64,000 bases of DNA from assembly GCA_024752435.1 (NCBI GenBank), contig CP103032.1:496001-560000 (forward strand), given 5' to 3'. The first letter of the stretch is position 1. Every line of letters begins with the position of its first letter. Source of the DNA: Allantophomopsis cytisporea. Lineage: Eukaryota; Ascomycota; Leotiomycetes; Phacidiales; Phacidiaceae. The position numbers and the translations under genes were made by a program. Shown here piece by piece: positions 12,931 to 22,866 of the stretch. The notes under the pieces were generated by a model, which saw nothing but the letters and a program-made list of their open reading frames with translations, searched no databases and was not told where the DNA came from.

Positions 12931-15528
12931 ATGCAATATTCACTCGTTTCACTGGCCCTCGTGGCCGGAGCAACCGCTCACGTCGTTCCACGATCAGCAT
13001 GCTCCTTCCAAATGACCGCAACTGGCGGCGAGACCGGTACCATCGGCGACCTTGGTGACGGACAGCACCGTATCGGTGGTGGTCTTTCTCCATCCACCTT
13101 CACTATCCAGAACAACGGAACCATCGTCGACGATGTCGGCCGCGGATGTATTCTTGCTGGTGGCCCAGAGCAATGGCAGTGCGACCTCAACTTCCCACCT
13201 CTTGCTGGTCACTCCATCGCTGCTAACGGATCCGTTACCCTCCCATCCGGCAGCACCGTCTTCTATGCTTGCCCAGCTTCCGACACTGAATGGAACCTTT
13301 ACGCCAAGCCAGTCGAGGGCCAATCCAAGTGTACTCAGATCGGTTTGACTGCTTCCTCTTGCTACGGCTCTGGATCTGGCTCTACCGGCTCCTCTAGCTC
13401 TACTGGCTCTACCGGTTCATCGTCTACCTCTGTAGATGCTGTCGGTGGATCCAGCTCCGTCCCAGTTGCTGCTTCTTCCGTTCCAGCTGTCGGTACCTCT
13501 GCTCCAGTCGCCGGAACTTCCGCTCCAGTCGTTGGAACTTCCCCAGTTGGCGGTGCTTCTTCCCCAGTCACCTCCCCAGCTGCCGGTACCACCGCCCCAG
13601 CCAGTTCCACCACACCATCCGACGAGACCGTCACCATCACCGTCTACAACGGCCAGAACTGCGGTACTGAGTCTGTTTCCTCTATCTTCAGCACTGCCAG
13701 CACCCCAGCCGAGTCCTCTCCAGTCGTCCCAGTTGGTGAGACTTCCGTTGTCTCCAGCGTCGTCGAGAGCACCGTTGCTGTCCCAACTACCAGCACCTCT
13801 GTTGCTGCTGTTGGATCCAGCTCCGTCCCAGTTGCTTCCAGCCCAGCTGTCTCTACTCCAGCTGTCGGTACCACCGCTCCAGTCGAGTCTTCCCCAGTTG
13901 CCTCCACTCCAGCTGTCGGCACCACTGCCCCAGTCGAGTCCAGCCCAGTTGCTTCCACTCCAGTTGCTAGCTCTCCAGTCGAGTCTACCCCAGCTTCCTC
14001 CGCTCCAGTCGAGTCTAGCCCAGTAGCCTCCAGCCCAGCTGTCTCTACCCCAGCTGTCGGTACCACGGCTCCAGTCGAGTCTTCCCCAGTTGCCTCCACT
14101 CCAGTTGTCGGCACCACTGCTCCAGTCGAGTCTTCCCCAGTTGCCTCCACTCCAGCTGTCGGTACCACTGCTCCAGTTCCTAGCTTCCCAGCCAACTCTA
14201 CCACGACTTACTCTGTTCCAGCTGGATCCAGCCCAGTGACCTCCATCCCAGTTGCCAGCACCACCTCTCCATCTGATGAGACCGTCACCATCACTGTCTA
14301 CAACGGCCAGAACTGCGGTACCGAGTCTCCTTCGTCTGTCTTCAGCACTCCAGTTGCCTCTTCTCCAGCTGTTGGTACCACCGCTCCAGTCGAGTCTTCC
14401 CCAGTTGCCTCTACTCCAGTTGTCGGTACTACTGCCCCAGTTGAGTCTAGCCCAGCTGTCTCTACTCCAGTTGTCGGCACCACCGCTCCAGTCGAGTCTT
14501 CCCCAGTTGCCTCCACTCCAGCTGTCGGTACCACTGCTCCAGTTGAGTCTAGCCCAGTTGCTTCCAGCCCAGCTGTCTCTTCCCCAGCTGTTACCCCAGC
14601 CACTGGAACTGCCTACACTACCTCCACTGTCTACACTACCTACGAGTCTACCATCTCCAACTGCGCTGCAACTGTTGCCAGCTGCCCACCTGAGTCCCAG
14701 TCTGTTACCACCTTGACTGTTGCCCAGTACACCACCATCTGCCCAGTCACCGCCACTGAGACCGGAGCTTCTTTGACCCCAACCACCACCCACACCACCA
14801 TCTCCACTGGAACTGTCACTGTCTCCTCTGAGACCGCTACCGTTACTGTCTCATCCGCCAGCTCCAACTCTCCAGCTGGCTCATCAGTTAGCTCCGACTC
14901 TCCAGCCCAGTCAAGCGCTCCAGGTGTTTCCGGCTCCGTTCCATCCGGTTCCAGTGCCTCTTCCACCGTTGCTAGCAGCGTTGTTGCCTCGTCTTCCACC
15001 GCTTCCACCTGCACTCCTCCACTCGTCCTTACCTCCGGTGGACCAAACGCTGAGGGTGTCGATGTCAACTACATGAACCCACACTTGATCATCCCAGTCT
15101 CCAGCTTGTCCCCAGACACCGCTGCCGGTACCCAGTACTTCGGTGACATCTCCAGCAACACCAGCACCATCTTCAACTTTGACATCCCAACTTCCTACGA
15201 GGGCAAGACCTGCTCCCTCCTTTGGATGCTTCCAGAGAAGAAGGACCTCGAGACCACCGACTACACCTACACTGGACAGGGTACCATCGACTTTGCCCAG
15301 CTTACCACTCCTGTTTCCCAGGACACCACCTACAACAACGCTCCATCTGTTGAGACTGACTATGGTAACTTCGACATCTCTGTCGGTACCACCACTGTCA
15401 TCTCTACCTTTGCTTGCCCAGCTGGTACTACTACCGCTTACGAGATGAAGGCTATTGGCGACACCTACCTTTACTGGTTCGAGGACTGGAACCCATCCCC
15501 ATTGGGTCTCTTCATCACCAAGTGCTAA
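12931..15528 (+). CDS. Secreted cell-wall protein: PIR-like N-terminus, STP repeat stalk, But2-like C-terminus
   Basis: Intronless, 865 residues. Residues 1-17 are a signal peptide ending in ATAHVVPR. Residues 22-145 form a Cys-containing module (Cys 24, 73, 84, 114, 134, 144) with GDGQHRIGGGLSP, GRGCIL, VFYACPASD and NLYAKP, resembling the PIR1-like C-terminal domain of fungal wall mannoproteins. Residues about 150-560 are a Ser/Thr/Pro/Val repeat stalk, surely heavily O-mannosylated. It is interrupted twice by the same Cys block, VTITVYNGQNCGTES. A second Cys patch (SNCAATVASCPPES) precedes another S/T stretch. Residues about 685-865 match the But2 C-terminal family (PHLIIPVSSLSPDTAAGTQY, FNFDIPTSYEGKTC, a final GLFITKC). 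There is no C-terminal GPI signal. Proline is coded almost only by CCA and codon use is very biased, which suggests high expression. The antisense frames are composition shadows. Confidence 0.85.
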   Translation: MQYSLVSLALVAGATAHVVPRSACSFQMTATGGETGTIGDLGDGQHRIGGGLSPSTFTIQNNGTIVDDVGRGCILAGGPEQWQCDLNFPPLAGHSIAANGSVTLPSGSTVFYACPASDTEWNLYAKPVEGQSKCTQIGLTASSCYGSGSGSTGSSSSTGSTGSSSTSVDAVGGSSSVPVAASSVPAVGTSAPVAGTSAPVVGTSPVGGASSPVTSPAAGTTAPASSTTPSDETVTITVYNGQNCGTESVSSIFSTASTPAESSPVVPVGETSVVSSVVESTVAVPTTSTSVAAVGSSSVPVASSPAVSTPAVGTTAPVESSPVASTPAVGTTAPVESSPVASTPVASSPVESTPASSAPVESSPVASSPAVSTPAVGTTAPVESSPVASTPVVGTTAPVESSPVASTPAVGTTAPVPSFPANSTTTYSVPAGSSPVTSIPVASTTSPSDETVTITVYNGQNCGTESPSSVFSTPVASSPAVGTTAPVESSPVASTPVVGTTAPVESSPAVSTPVVGTTAPVESSPVASTPAVGTTAPVESSPVASSPAVSSPAVTPATGTAYTTSTVYTTYESTISNCAATVASCPPESQSVTTLTVAQYTTICPVTATETGASLTPTTTHTTISTGTVTVSSETATVTVSSASSNSPAGSSVSSDSPAQSSAPGVSGSVPSGSSASSTVASSVVASSSTASTCTPPLVLTSGGPNAEGVDVNYMNPHLIIPVSSLSPDTAAGTQYFGDISSNTSTIFNFDIPTSYEGKTCSLLWMLPEKKDLETTDYTYTGQGTIDFAQLTTPVSQDTTYNNAPSVETDYGNFDISVGTTTVISTFACPAGTTTAYEMKAIGDTYLYWFEDWNPSPLGLFITKC
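13440..14600 (+). repeat. In-gene tandem repeats coding the STP stalk
   Basis: Degenerate tandem repeats with peptide units of the form VESSPVASTPAVGTTAP, about 17 residues (51 nt), best ordered from 13840 to 14200 and from 14340 to 14590. The two blocks are separated by a nearly identical copy of a Cys-containing segment (13624-13674 and 14278-14328). This arrangement points to one larger duplication of stalk plus Cys block, with later slippage within the stalks. Repeat number is likely to vary between strains. Confidence 0.8.
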
Positions 15529-16302
15529 GCAACATAAGAGTACTTTGTCAACACTCAAAAGCAACATTGAAGAGTGGAAATTTATAAAAAGTGGCTGCCT
15601 TTAATGGTCAGGGAAGGCAACTGCGGGGGGTATATGTATGATTTACCTTAACCATCACAACACATTAAAAGGAGGAGATAATTAGATACCTAGTTGCTAA
15701 TTGTCTTTCATTTTTTTTTTGTTTTACCTTTTCTTATCTTGTTTTAACATTCGAACATACATATATACCAATTAAAAGATTCAAATAAAAATTATTAAAA
15801 TGATTGATTGTGTTTGGGATGTGAGGTGTGAGATGTGAAGGGGTGTTGGAGTAAAGAGTGATTAGAGAAGAGTGAATGCAGGATAAATATGCAACCTTTC
15901 AGTTTTAATTTCCTATATTCAGGGTTGTTTATTTCTACAACTCTTATATGCTGGCGTCTCCGTTGAGGCAGCATGGGTTGGGTTGCATCGGCTGTGGTAT
16001 CCCGTGCACTTCCAATAAGATAAGCACGATATACTTGACGATGTGCCAATGGGTGGGCTATACCTTTCTCGGTCGCCTGCGTTTCACCTGGGTGGGATTG
16101 AAGCTGATTTATCCGCCCAGAAGGCTGGTGGTTAAAGGTAGAGTCGTGGAATCTTCGTGATATATTCATAGAAATAAGGCTGATTCTCTTCACATCATCT
16201 TAGAAAGCTCGGCGTAAAGCGATCGCTTTCATCGCATAACTTCTCGTGTTTGAAGGATCTAGTGGATGGTGTATTCTCCTAGGAAACACTTTCCACGCAG
16301 CC
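15529..16302. other. 3' UTR of wall-protein gene and promoter of NLR gene
   Basis: The first 250 bases are AT-rich with a T-run at 15710-15720 and several AATAAA-like words near 15770-15795, fitting polyadenylation. The rest should be the promoter of the NACHT-ankyrin gene. No separate gene is supported. Confidence 0.5.
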
Positions 16303-19084
16303 ATGGCGGCAGACCGTCCAGATCAGAGTTACAGTGGAAACAGTGTTTCTGACTCTGCTCGTGTGCAATTTGGCAATACCTATAATATTCAAAACCACAG
16401 TCAGCTTCTCATTCTCTTGTGTCAATTTGAATAAACGACACAGAAACTAAGATCATCTAGATCCTAACTCGGATTCCGAACCTACGATCAAGATCTTGAA
16501 CGCTTTGTTTTTAACAAACGTCAAGGATGATAGAGCTGAGCTCATCACATATAAAGGAGATAGGGTCGATGGCACTTGTGAGTGGATTACGAGAGATTCG
16601 ACTTATATTGCATGGAAAAACTCAGAGTCGGGACTTCTATGGATCTCTGGAGGACCTGGTATGGGGAAAACAATGATTTCTATCTATATTACTCAGGAAC
16701 TGGAAAATTTATCAAAAGCTGGAGACATCGTTATTCTCTACTTTTTCTGCGTGAGCGGAAATGAGAAACGAAATACTGCCACTGCAGTACTGAGGAGTTT
16801 GTTGTACCAGCTTCTTGAGCAGCGACCACAGCTCTCCAAATATACTCTTGATGATTTCAAGAGTCCAGATGAGACGTCAACTACGATATTGTCCTTTGAA
16901 GCTCTCTGGAGAATATTAACCTTGATGCTACAGGATTCAAGCCTTCCCCCAGTTGTTTGTCTAATCGATGGCCTGGATGAATGTGAAAGCTATCTAGAAC
17001 CGCTTCTTGAAAAGGTCCATACCCTGTTTGACGAAAGACGGGCCGGTTCTGCTAGGGCTAAATTCAAGATGCTTCTTATAAGTCGAGACCTGCCAAATAT
17101 AGACTACTGGCTTAGCCATTTCAACAGGATTCGACTTGATACCAACACCGAAGATAAAGTTAGCCAAGACATTAGCAACTACATCTCCTCAAAGATTACT
17201 GAACTGACTCGAAGAAATCGGCTCTCACCAAGATCTCTCGCGCGTGTGAAACAAGCTCTAGAGAAGGGCGCCGAAGGGACATTCTTGTGGGTTGGATTTG
17301 TTGCGGATGAGCTGAGAGGAAAAAACGAGACCGAAGTAGATGAAATCCTCCAACAGACTCCACCTGGCCTAGAAGGAATCTACGATCGACTGATGAAGAA
17401 GATCCAACCAAGACGCCTAGAAGTTGTCACTTTGATACTTCAGTGGGTTGTAGTAGCTCAGCGCCCTTTGACGCTGAAAGAGATTTCGATTATAACAAGG
17501 ACGTATCCAGACGAAGGGAAGACGAAAGACTTACTAGAGTTCTGTGGACAATTGCTGCTGCCAATCAAAAACGGAAACACCGTCAATCTCGTACATCAAT
17601 CGGCAAGGGATTACCTACAGCGCAATGAGCTATACAAGGCACAAGCGCATTTGATAGTCGCGCAAACTTGTTTTAAGTATATCCAGAAGCCATTTTCAGT
17701 TGGATCAATAGATCTTAAGAGATACTATTCGGGCCAATATATAAAATACCCCGCTGAATTCCAAGAATACCCTTTGCTAGAATATGCAACACTCTCTTGG
17801 CCTGACCATGCTAAGTGGACACCCAATGGCACTGGAGACAAGTTCAATTTTTCAGATAAATTCTTCAAGGAAGACTCCAAGATTCGTGAGAATTGGTGGG
17901 AGACTTACCGTAGTTATGATAACTATCATCATTTATCTTCATCCTTCACCCCGATGCACTTAGCTGCTTATTTTGGCATTACAGCGCTGGCTCGGACAAT
18001 TTTTGAACGTAGAGGGCTCAAAAACAAGATATCAAATGTAGGAAACAAAAAGGACGGCGATCGCAAGACGCCAGTCTGGTGGGCTGCGTCTGAAGGTCAC
18101 GAGGTAGTAATGGAACTCCTCCTCCAGAATGGGGCTAACGCCAATGCATCTGATAAATATAACAACACCCCACTCAAGAAAGCTTCATTGGGAGGGCACG
18201 AGGCAGTTGTGAAGCTCCTCCTTCAGAGCGGGGCTGACGATTATAACCGCGCACTCAAGAAAGCTTCATTGGGAGGGCACGAGGCAATTGTGAAGCTCCT
18301 CCTTCAGAGCGGGGCCGACGATTATAACGGCGCACTCCGGGCAGCTTCTCGGGGAGGGCACGAGGCAGTTGTGAAGCTCTTCCTTCAGAGCGGGGCCGAT
18401 GATTATAACGGCGCACTCCGGGCAGCTTCTTGGAGAGGGCACGAGGCAGTTGTGAAGCTCCTCCTTCAGAGCGGGGCCGATGATTATAACGGCGCACTCT
18501 GGGAAGCTTCTCGGGGAGGGCACGAGGCAGTTGTGAAGCTCTTCCTTCAGAGCGGGGCCGATGATTATAACGGCGCACTCCGGGCAGCTTCTTGGAGAGG
18601 GCACGAGGCAGTTGTGAAGCTCCTCCTTCAGAGCGGGGCCGACGATTATAACGGCGCACTCTGGGCAGCTTCTTGGGGAGGGCATGAAGCAATTGTGAAG
18701 CTCCTCCTTCAGAGCGGGGCCGACGATTATAACCGCGCACTCAAGAAAGCTTCATTGGGAGGGCACGAGGCAATTGTGAAGCTCCTCCTTCAGAGCGGGG
18801 CCGACGATTATAACGGCGCACTCTGGGAAGCTTCATTGGGAGGGCAGGAAGCAATTGTGAAGCTCCTCCTTCAGAGCGGGGCCGACGATTATAACGGCGC
18901 ACTCCGGGAAGCTTCATTGGGAGGGCAGGAAGCAATTGTGAAGCTCCTCCTTCAGAGCGGGGCCGACGATTATAACGGCGCACTCCGGGCAGCTTTTTGG
19001 GGAGGGCACGAGGCAGTTGTAAAGCTTTTGATTGAGGCTAGAGAGAGGTTCAGACGCAGTAATCTTTGGTTAATTTCAGTCTAA
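16303..19084 (+). CDS. NACHT-ankyrin NLR-like receptor with HET-s-like N-terminal motif
   Basis: Two exons, 16303-16399 and 16461-19084, about 906 residues. The 61-nt intron has a weaker GTCAGC donor, an ACTAAG branch and a CTAG acceptor; splicing gives QNHNPNSDSEP in frame. Residues 9-30 (SVSDSARVQFGNTYNIQ) resemble the HET-s amyloid repeats, which contain ARVQLGN. The NACHT domain follows: a DDRAELITYKGDRVDGTCEW entry, Walker A GGPGMGKT at 96-103, Walker B VVCLIDGLDECE near 190. After a helical winged region comes one standard ankyrin repeat (PVWWAASEGHEVVMELLLQ), then ten full and one partial 27-residue repeats. Fungal STAND/NLR proteins of this build are linked to non-self recognition and regulated cell death. 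Here the amyloid motif would signal to a partner carrying the same motif, and no such gene is adjacent. The motif call is by eye. Confidence 0.82.
18168..19020 (+). repeat. Eleven near-identical 81-nt ankyrin-like repeats
   Basis: Unit of 27 codons, pattern (G/R)AL-xx-AS-xx-G(H/Q)EA(V/I)VKL(L/F)LQSGADDYN, shorter than the 33-residue ankyrin norm. The first unit follows a canonical repeat and the last is truncated and runs into the C-terminus. The framework is nearly invariant in DNA. Changes cluster at the two codons after AL, the one or two codons after AS, the H/Q site, the V/I site and the L/F site. Units 4 and 6 encode the same peptide, as do units 2 and 8, which suggests unequal exchange or gene conversion. 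Confidence 0.9.
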
Positions 19085-19694
19085 AGAAACGAATCACTCT
19101 TTTTTTCAACAGTAATTTCCTATGATGCGACGCATTCTATTCTCTTGGGATCTGGATATTCCTGAACAAATTCATGTGCAATTTAAGTAATTACCTACAT
19201 ATAGAACTTGTTCCAGAAATCTCGAACGATCATGCTACAATTTATCATCCTACATATTCCACGGCGAAAAGCGTTGAATGACTCAGGGGCAAGCTACAAC
19301 ATGACAATCATGATAAATCATCCAGCATATGGTAAAGAAGCAACAAAGTCAAGAGCAGCAAGTGAAGATCAGAGGAAGAACAGCTTGCGTTCCAACTGAA
19401 GTCATAATATATCGTCACTCGATCCCCCCCAATAACAATATACATGGATATGCCCAAAACGCCGAGTAAAAAAGGCAAGCCACCTTCGACACCTTTAAGA
19501 GGCACAAAAACCAATCACAAAAACCAAACACCATCGCTAGCCCCCCTCCCAAAAGAAATATCTCCCATATGCACATATATCTTCGTCGATCCTTCCAACA
19601 GTACACCCGTAAATCCCTCCAAAAACTTCTTACATAAGACAGAAGAAACAAGAAACAACAGTAAGCATCTCCAAATCGGTCTTTAGCTTTCTCA
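19085..19694. other. Convergent intergenic region
   Basis: This lies between the convergent ends of the NLR gene and the Zn2Cys6 gene. It holds both 3' UTRs. The short frames at 19208-19399 and 19444-19686 have no coding features. Confidence 0.5.
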
Positions 19695-22600
19695 TCATGG
19701 TCCGCTGGTACTTCCACCACCCATACCGTTATTCGCAGACATGCCGGCCATAGCATAGCCCAGACCCATATTCGGACCCAAACCTCCGAAAGCATCTGCG
19801 TCCTGAGCAAGTTCTGGCGGTTCCATGTTGAAAGGCATGAACCAGGCAGCGCTCGATACGTCAGCATTATAGCCGTTGCCCATACCCAGCATATCCCACG
19901 ATCCACTGTCCATCATATTATGCTGTGCCATCCCGTTATTGGAATTTGGATCCATACCAGCATAGGCTCCAAAGACAAGCTGACGATCGAGTTGCGGCAT
20001 GATGCCTGGCGGATGTGTGGGCATGAAATCATGTCCGTAGTACGCTGCTGGTGGGAACATGCCCGCGGACTGCGGAGGCGCGGTAGGGGACATCTGGTGG
20101 TAATTCTGCTGCGATTGCATGTTCGGCATGTGTTGCATATTCTGGCCGGGCATGACTCCATGTGGCAGGCCGGTCTGCACTGGTTCTAGATCTTGCGGTC
20201 TTGCAGCTACGCCCTTCTTTACCATCGCTTTCTTCCTCTTGGCACCGGGCTCTTGACCCGGACTAGCTGGTGAGAGGTTCCGGAAGAACTCTTCCACGGT
20301 ATGGTAGTCGCTCTTTTGCTCGAGAACTGCATCATCACCCTTCTCTTTCTTGATCGGTACAACTGGATCTTCGAAATCGGATTGCGAAACACCATGAGGA
20401 TATCTGTCGAACCAATCGCCATATTGGAAGATGAGTGGTTGTTGATTTGTTCCGTTCGCCCCTTGTCGTGCGTTATCTGCACAAGCACGATATTGATCCT
20501 TGAGAGACTCGGACATCCAATGAAACATTCCCCAGTACCTTTTCATCTTTGCCAGATATTTCACGTTGGTAGCCAGGTGTCGTTTTGAGGCCGCCTCGAT
20601 CGCAGAATTCTTGGAGTAGAGTCCAAACATATGGACAGTGCTAGAGAGAAAAGCACAGTAACCAGTGAATGGCGCAGCTACGAAATAGGATTCCGCATCC
20701 TTGAGAATTTCTGAAATGCGGGTGGCTGCATGGAATGCCTTCTTGTTAGCATTACCGATGAAATCCTTGGGAGCATCCTTCATTGTATTCCCTGGGAAGC
20801 GATTCAAGAACAGCATGTTCATATGAATTGAGATATGAAGGAAAAGAAACTGGTTGGACAAGCCCTCGGTATCATGAGTATGAAGGTTTTCTTGGTTGTA
20901 CTTGAGAGTTTCCAAAAGGCCATCGGAAAACTTCTCACTCTGCTTCACCAAACTTGCATATTTCGACGCCGGATGCCACATTGGATGCTCGTCCTGTTCA
21001 CGACCTCCAAGATTAAGGTAGTTAATAATTCGGCCCCACAAAGCAATGACTCGGATCATATACGCAGCGACTCCCATATTATCTTTGGCATTGGACAGCT
21101 GTCCTTCATCAGGGGATACTGGGTTTGGAACGTTGCCATTCAAGTCTTCAGTCGGTCCCGGCATGTCGAGTAAGAAAAGCGACTCTTTCACAGGTAACTG
21201 TATTTTGATGGTGTCTTCCTTCATAAAAGTCGGTCGATCAGTACCGGACGAGTTGAAGCGGTCCATCAGAAAACACGCCCACATGGTTCGTCGTCGAATC
21301 TCTCGATCAATGAAGCTCAGTTCGGATTTTCCACCTTGTCCTTGAGGGTCATGATCCAGATCTTTGTGTAGTTGGAGAGCATATGCCATTCGCATGGCCA
21401 TACCACCAAGTGACCAACTTCGCCCGCCTTGACATGTACCAAACTCATGCAAACCGAGAAGTAACAGACACGTAAGAATTGTGATATTCGGCCATTCATA
21501 CCGTCTCATCACAATCTCACGTGCCACTTTCGCCCAATCTTCGCCTCTTAGAAATGCTGGGTTTTCGTTCAATTTCGGATGCGATGAGAATCGAGCAGAT
21601 ATGGCACAGACTGTTAAAATCAAGACCGGAGGCACAGTCTCTGCTCTGCAACATACGTTAGCATTTCATGGGAAACCAGAGAAACCGACTTGTGAGAACT
21701 TACTTTAATTTACGCATGAAACTCGGTTTATGCAACAAGTGATACGTTTGGCCATACAGATTCTCAAAGAAAATTTCCGCCAAATGATCTTGAATTTCTC
21801 TGGATGGAAGAGCTTCTTGCCCTTCTGTCAACAGTTTGTTCTCCTCCTGCTCCTGCAGAAGCAGAGAAGTTGGTTTCGAAGAGCCGGCGAGATGATCTTT
21901 CGAAGCGGTATTTGCCCACATATCTAGCTCAGGCCCGAAGGCATCTTCAGCTGCCCGCTTCTTGTTGGTATTCGCTTTCGCTGGTGCCGCTCCCGGTAAG
22001 GTAGGCTTCACCTGGGCTCTAGTTACTGCAGTTGGATCGTGCTCCTCCTTTGGTACAATCTTTATAATTCGTTCCTCCATACGTTTCAAGCGCTTATCAA
22101 GCATAGCCATATAATCTGTTCTCGGCGCCGCCTTCCTCGTTGTGACCTTATACACACACGGTATTCTCGACCGCAGGCAGTGTTTACAAGCCGGCTTCTC
22201 ACCCGAACACCGAATCTTTTTTCGACGACATGCTATACATGCTAGAGGAAGTCTTTTTCTCTCCTTCCCAGCTTTTGTCTTGAGTTCGCTCCATGGTGGC
22301 GTACCGTCGTCCTTCTCGTCCTTCGTCTTCGCGCCCAGGTCGCTACCATCTCCTCCCCCACTGTTCAAACCAAATTCATCTCCATACCCATCAACGATAG
22401 AATTCCTGCCATTCCGACCACTTGCTGGACTTGCGTCCTCCGATCCATCAACACTAGGATTTGCGACTCCAAGTGGGACCTGGCTACTGAAACTCGCGCG
22501 AGCGCGGGGTTGAGAAGTTATTGAGCTTCGATGCTCTGAGCCTGCAGCCGGCGGCGCACTCAGATTATATGGATCGGCCTGGGATTCGATCTTCGTATGG

Positions 22601-22866
22601 ACTCGAGAATCTGCGTTTGAATTTCCATGCATTTGGTAGCCATCGAAAGAGAAGTTCGCGAACTGTGGCGTCCCCATGAGTTGTGGTGGGGTATCATGAC
22701 CGACGGGGTCGAGGTGAGGATGTTGATTTTGTTCCATCATGAAGCTGTCGAGATCGAGAGGGGTAGTGCGGACGGGAACGCCAGTTGTATTGGAGTTATG
22801 GTATTCACCTGCAGTATGCGATTGATAGTCAACTGGTACTTGCGTCGAAGACATCATCGCAGACAC
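19695..22866 (-). CDS. Zn2Cys6 transcription factor with fungal_trans middle homology domain
   Basis: Two exons, 22866-21704 and 21645-19695, about 1037 residues. The 58-nt intron has GTAAGT, GCTAAC and TTGCAG, and joining gives KLKAETVPPVLI in frame. The N-terminal 200 residues are disordered and polar. The zinc cluster has Cys at 210, 213, 220, 227, 230 and 237 (CIACRRKKIRC ... CKHC ... C). A short coiled linker rich in K, R and E follows (about 253-272). The fungal-specific transcription factor domain spans roughly 345-630, with the LLLGLHEFGTCQGGRSW and GMAMRMAYALQLHKD blocks. The C-terminus is rich in M, G, P, N and Q, like an activation region. This is a nuclear DNA-binding regulator, probably binding CGG half-sites. 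The target pathway cannot be read from the sequence. The mannan-gene cluster lies 16 kb away, so a link is speculative. Confidence 0.88.

Noticed and set aside
13417..14793. 458-codon open frame on the minus strand rich in W, G, S and N
   Set aside because: It is antisense to the STP repeat stalk of the wall protein. Its composition follows from the repeated codons, and it lacks a signal peptide, domain or splice support.
18255..18983. Minus-strand repeat frames (RRYNRRPRSEGGASQL units) and a CRISPR-like regular array
   Set aside because: They are shadows of the 81-nt coding repeats of the NLR. The whole unit is conserved in the plus frame, with no spacer-repeat structure.
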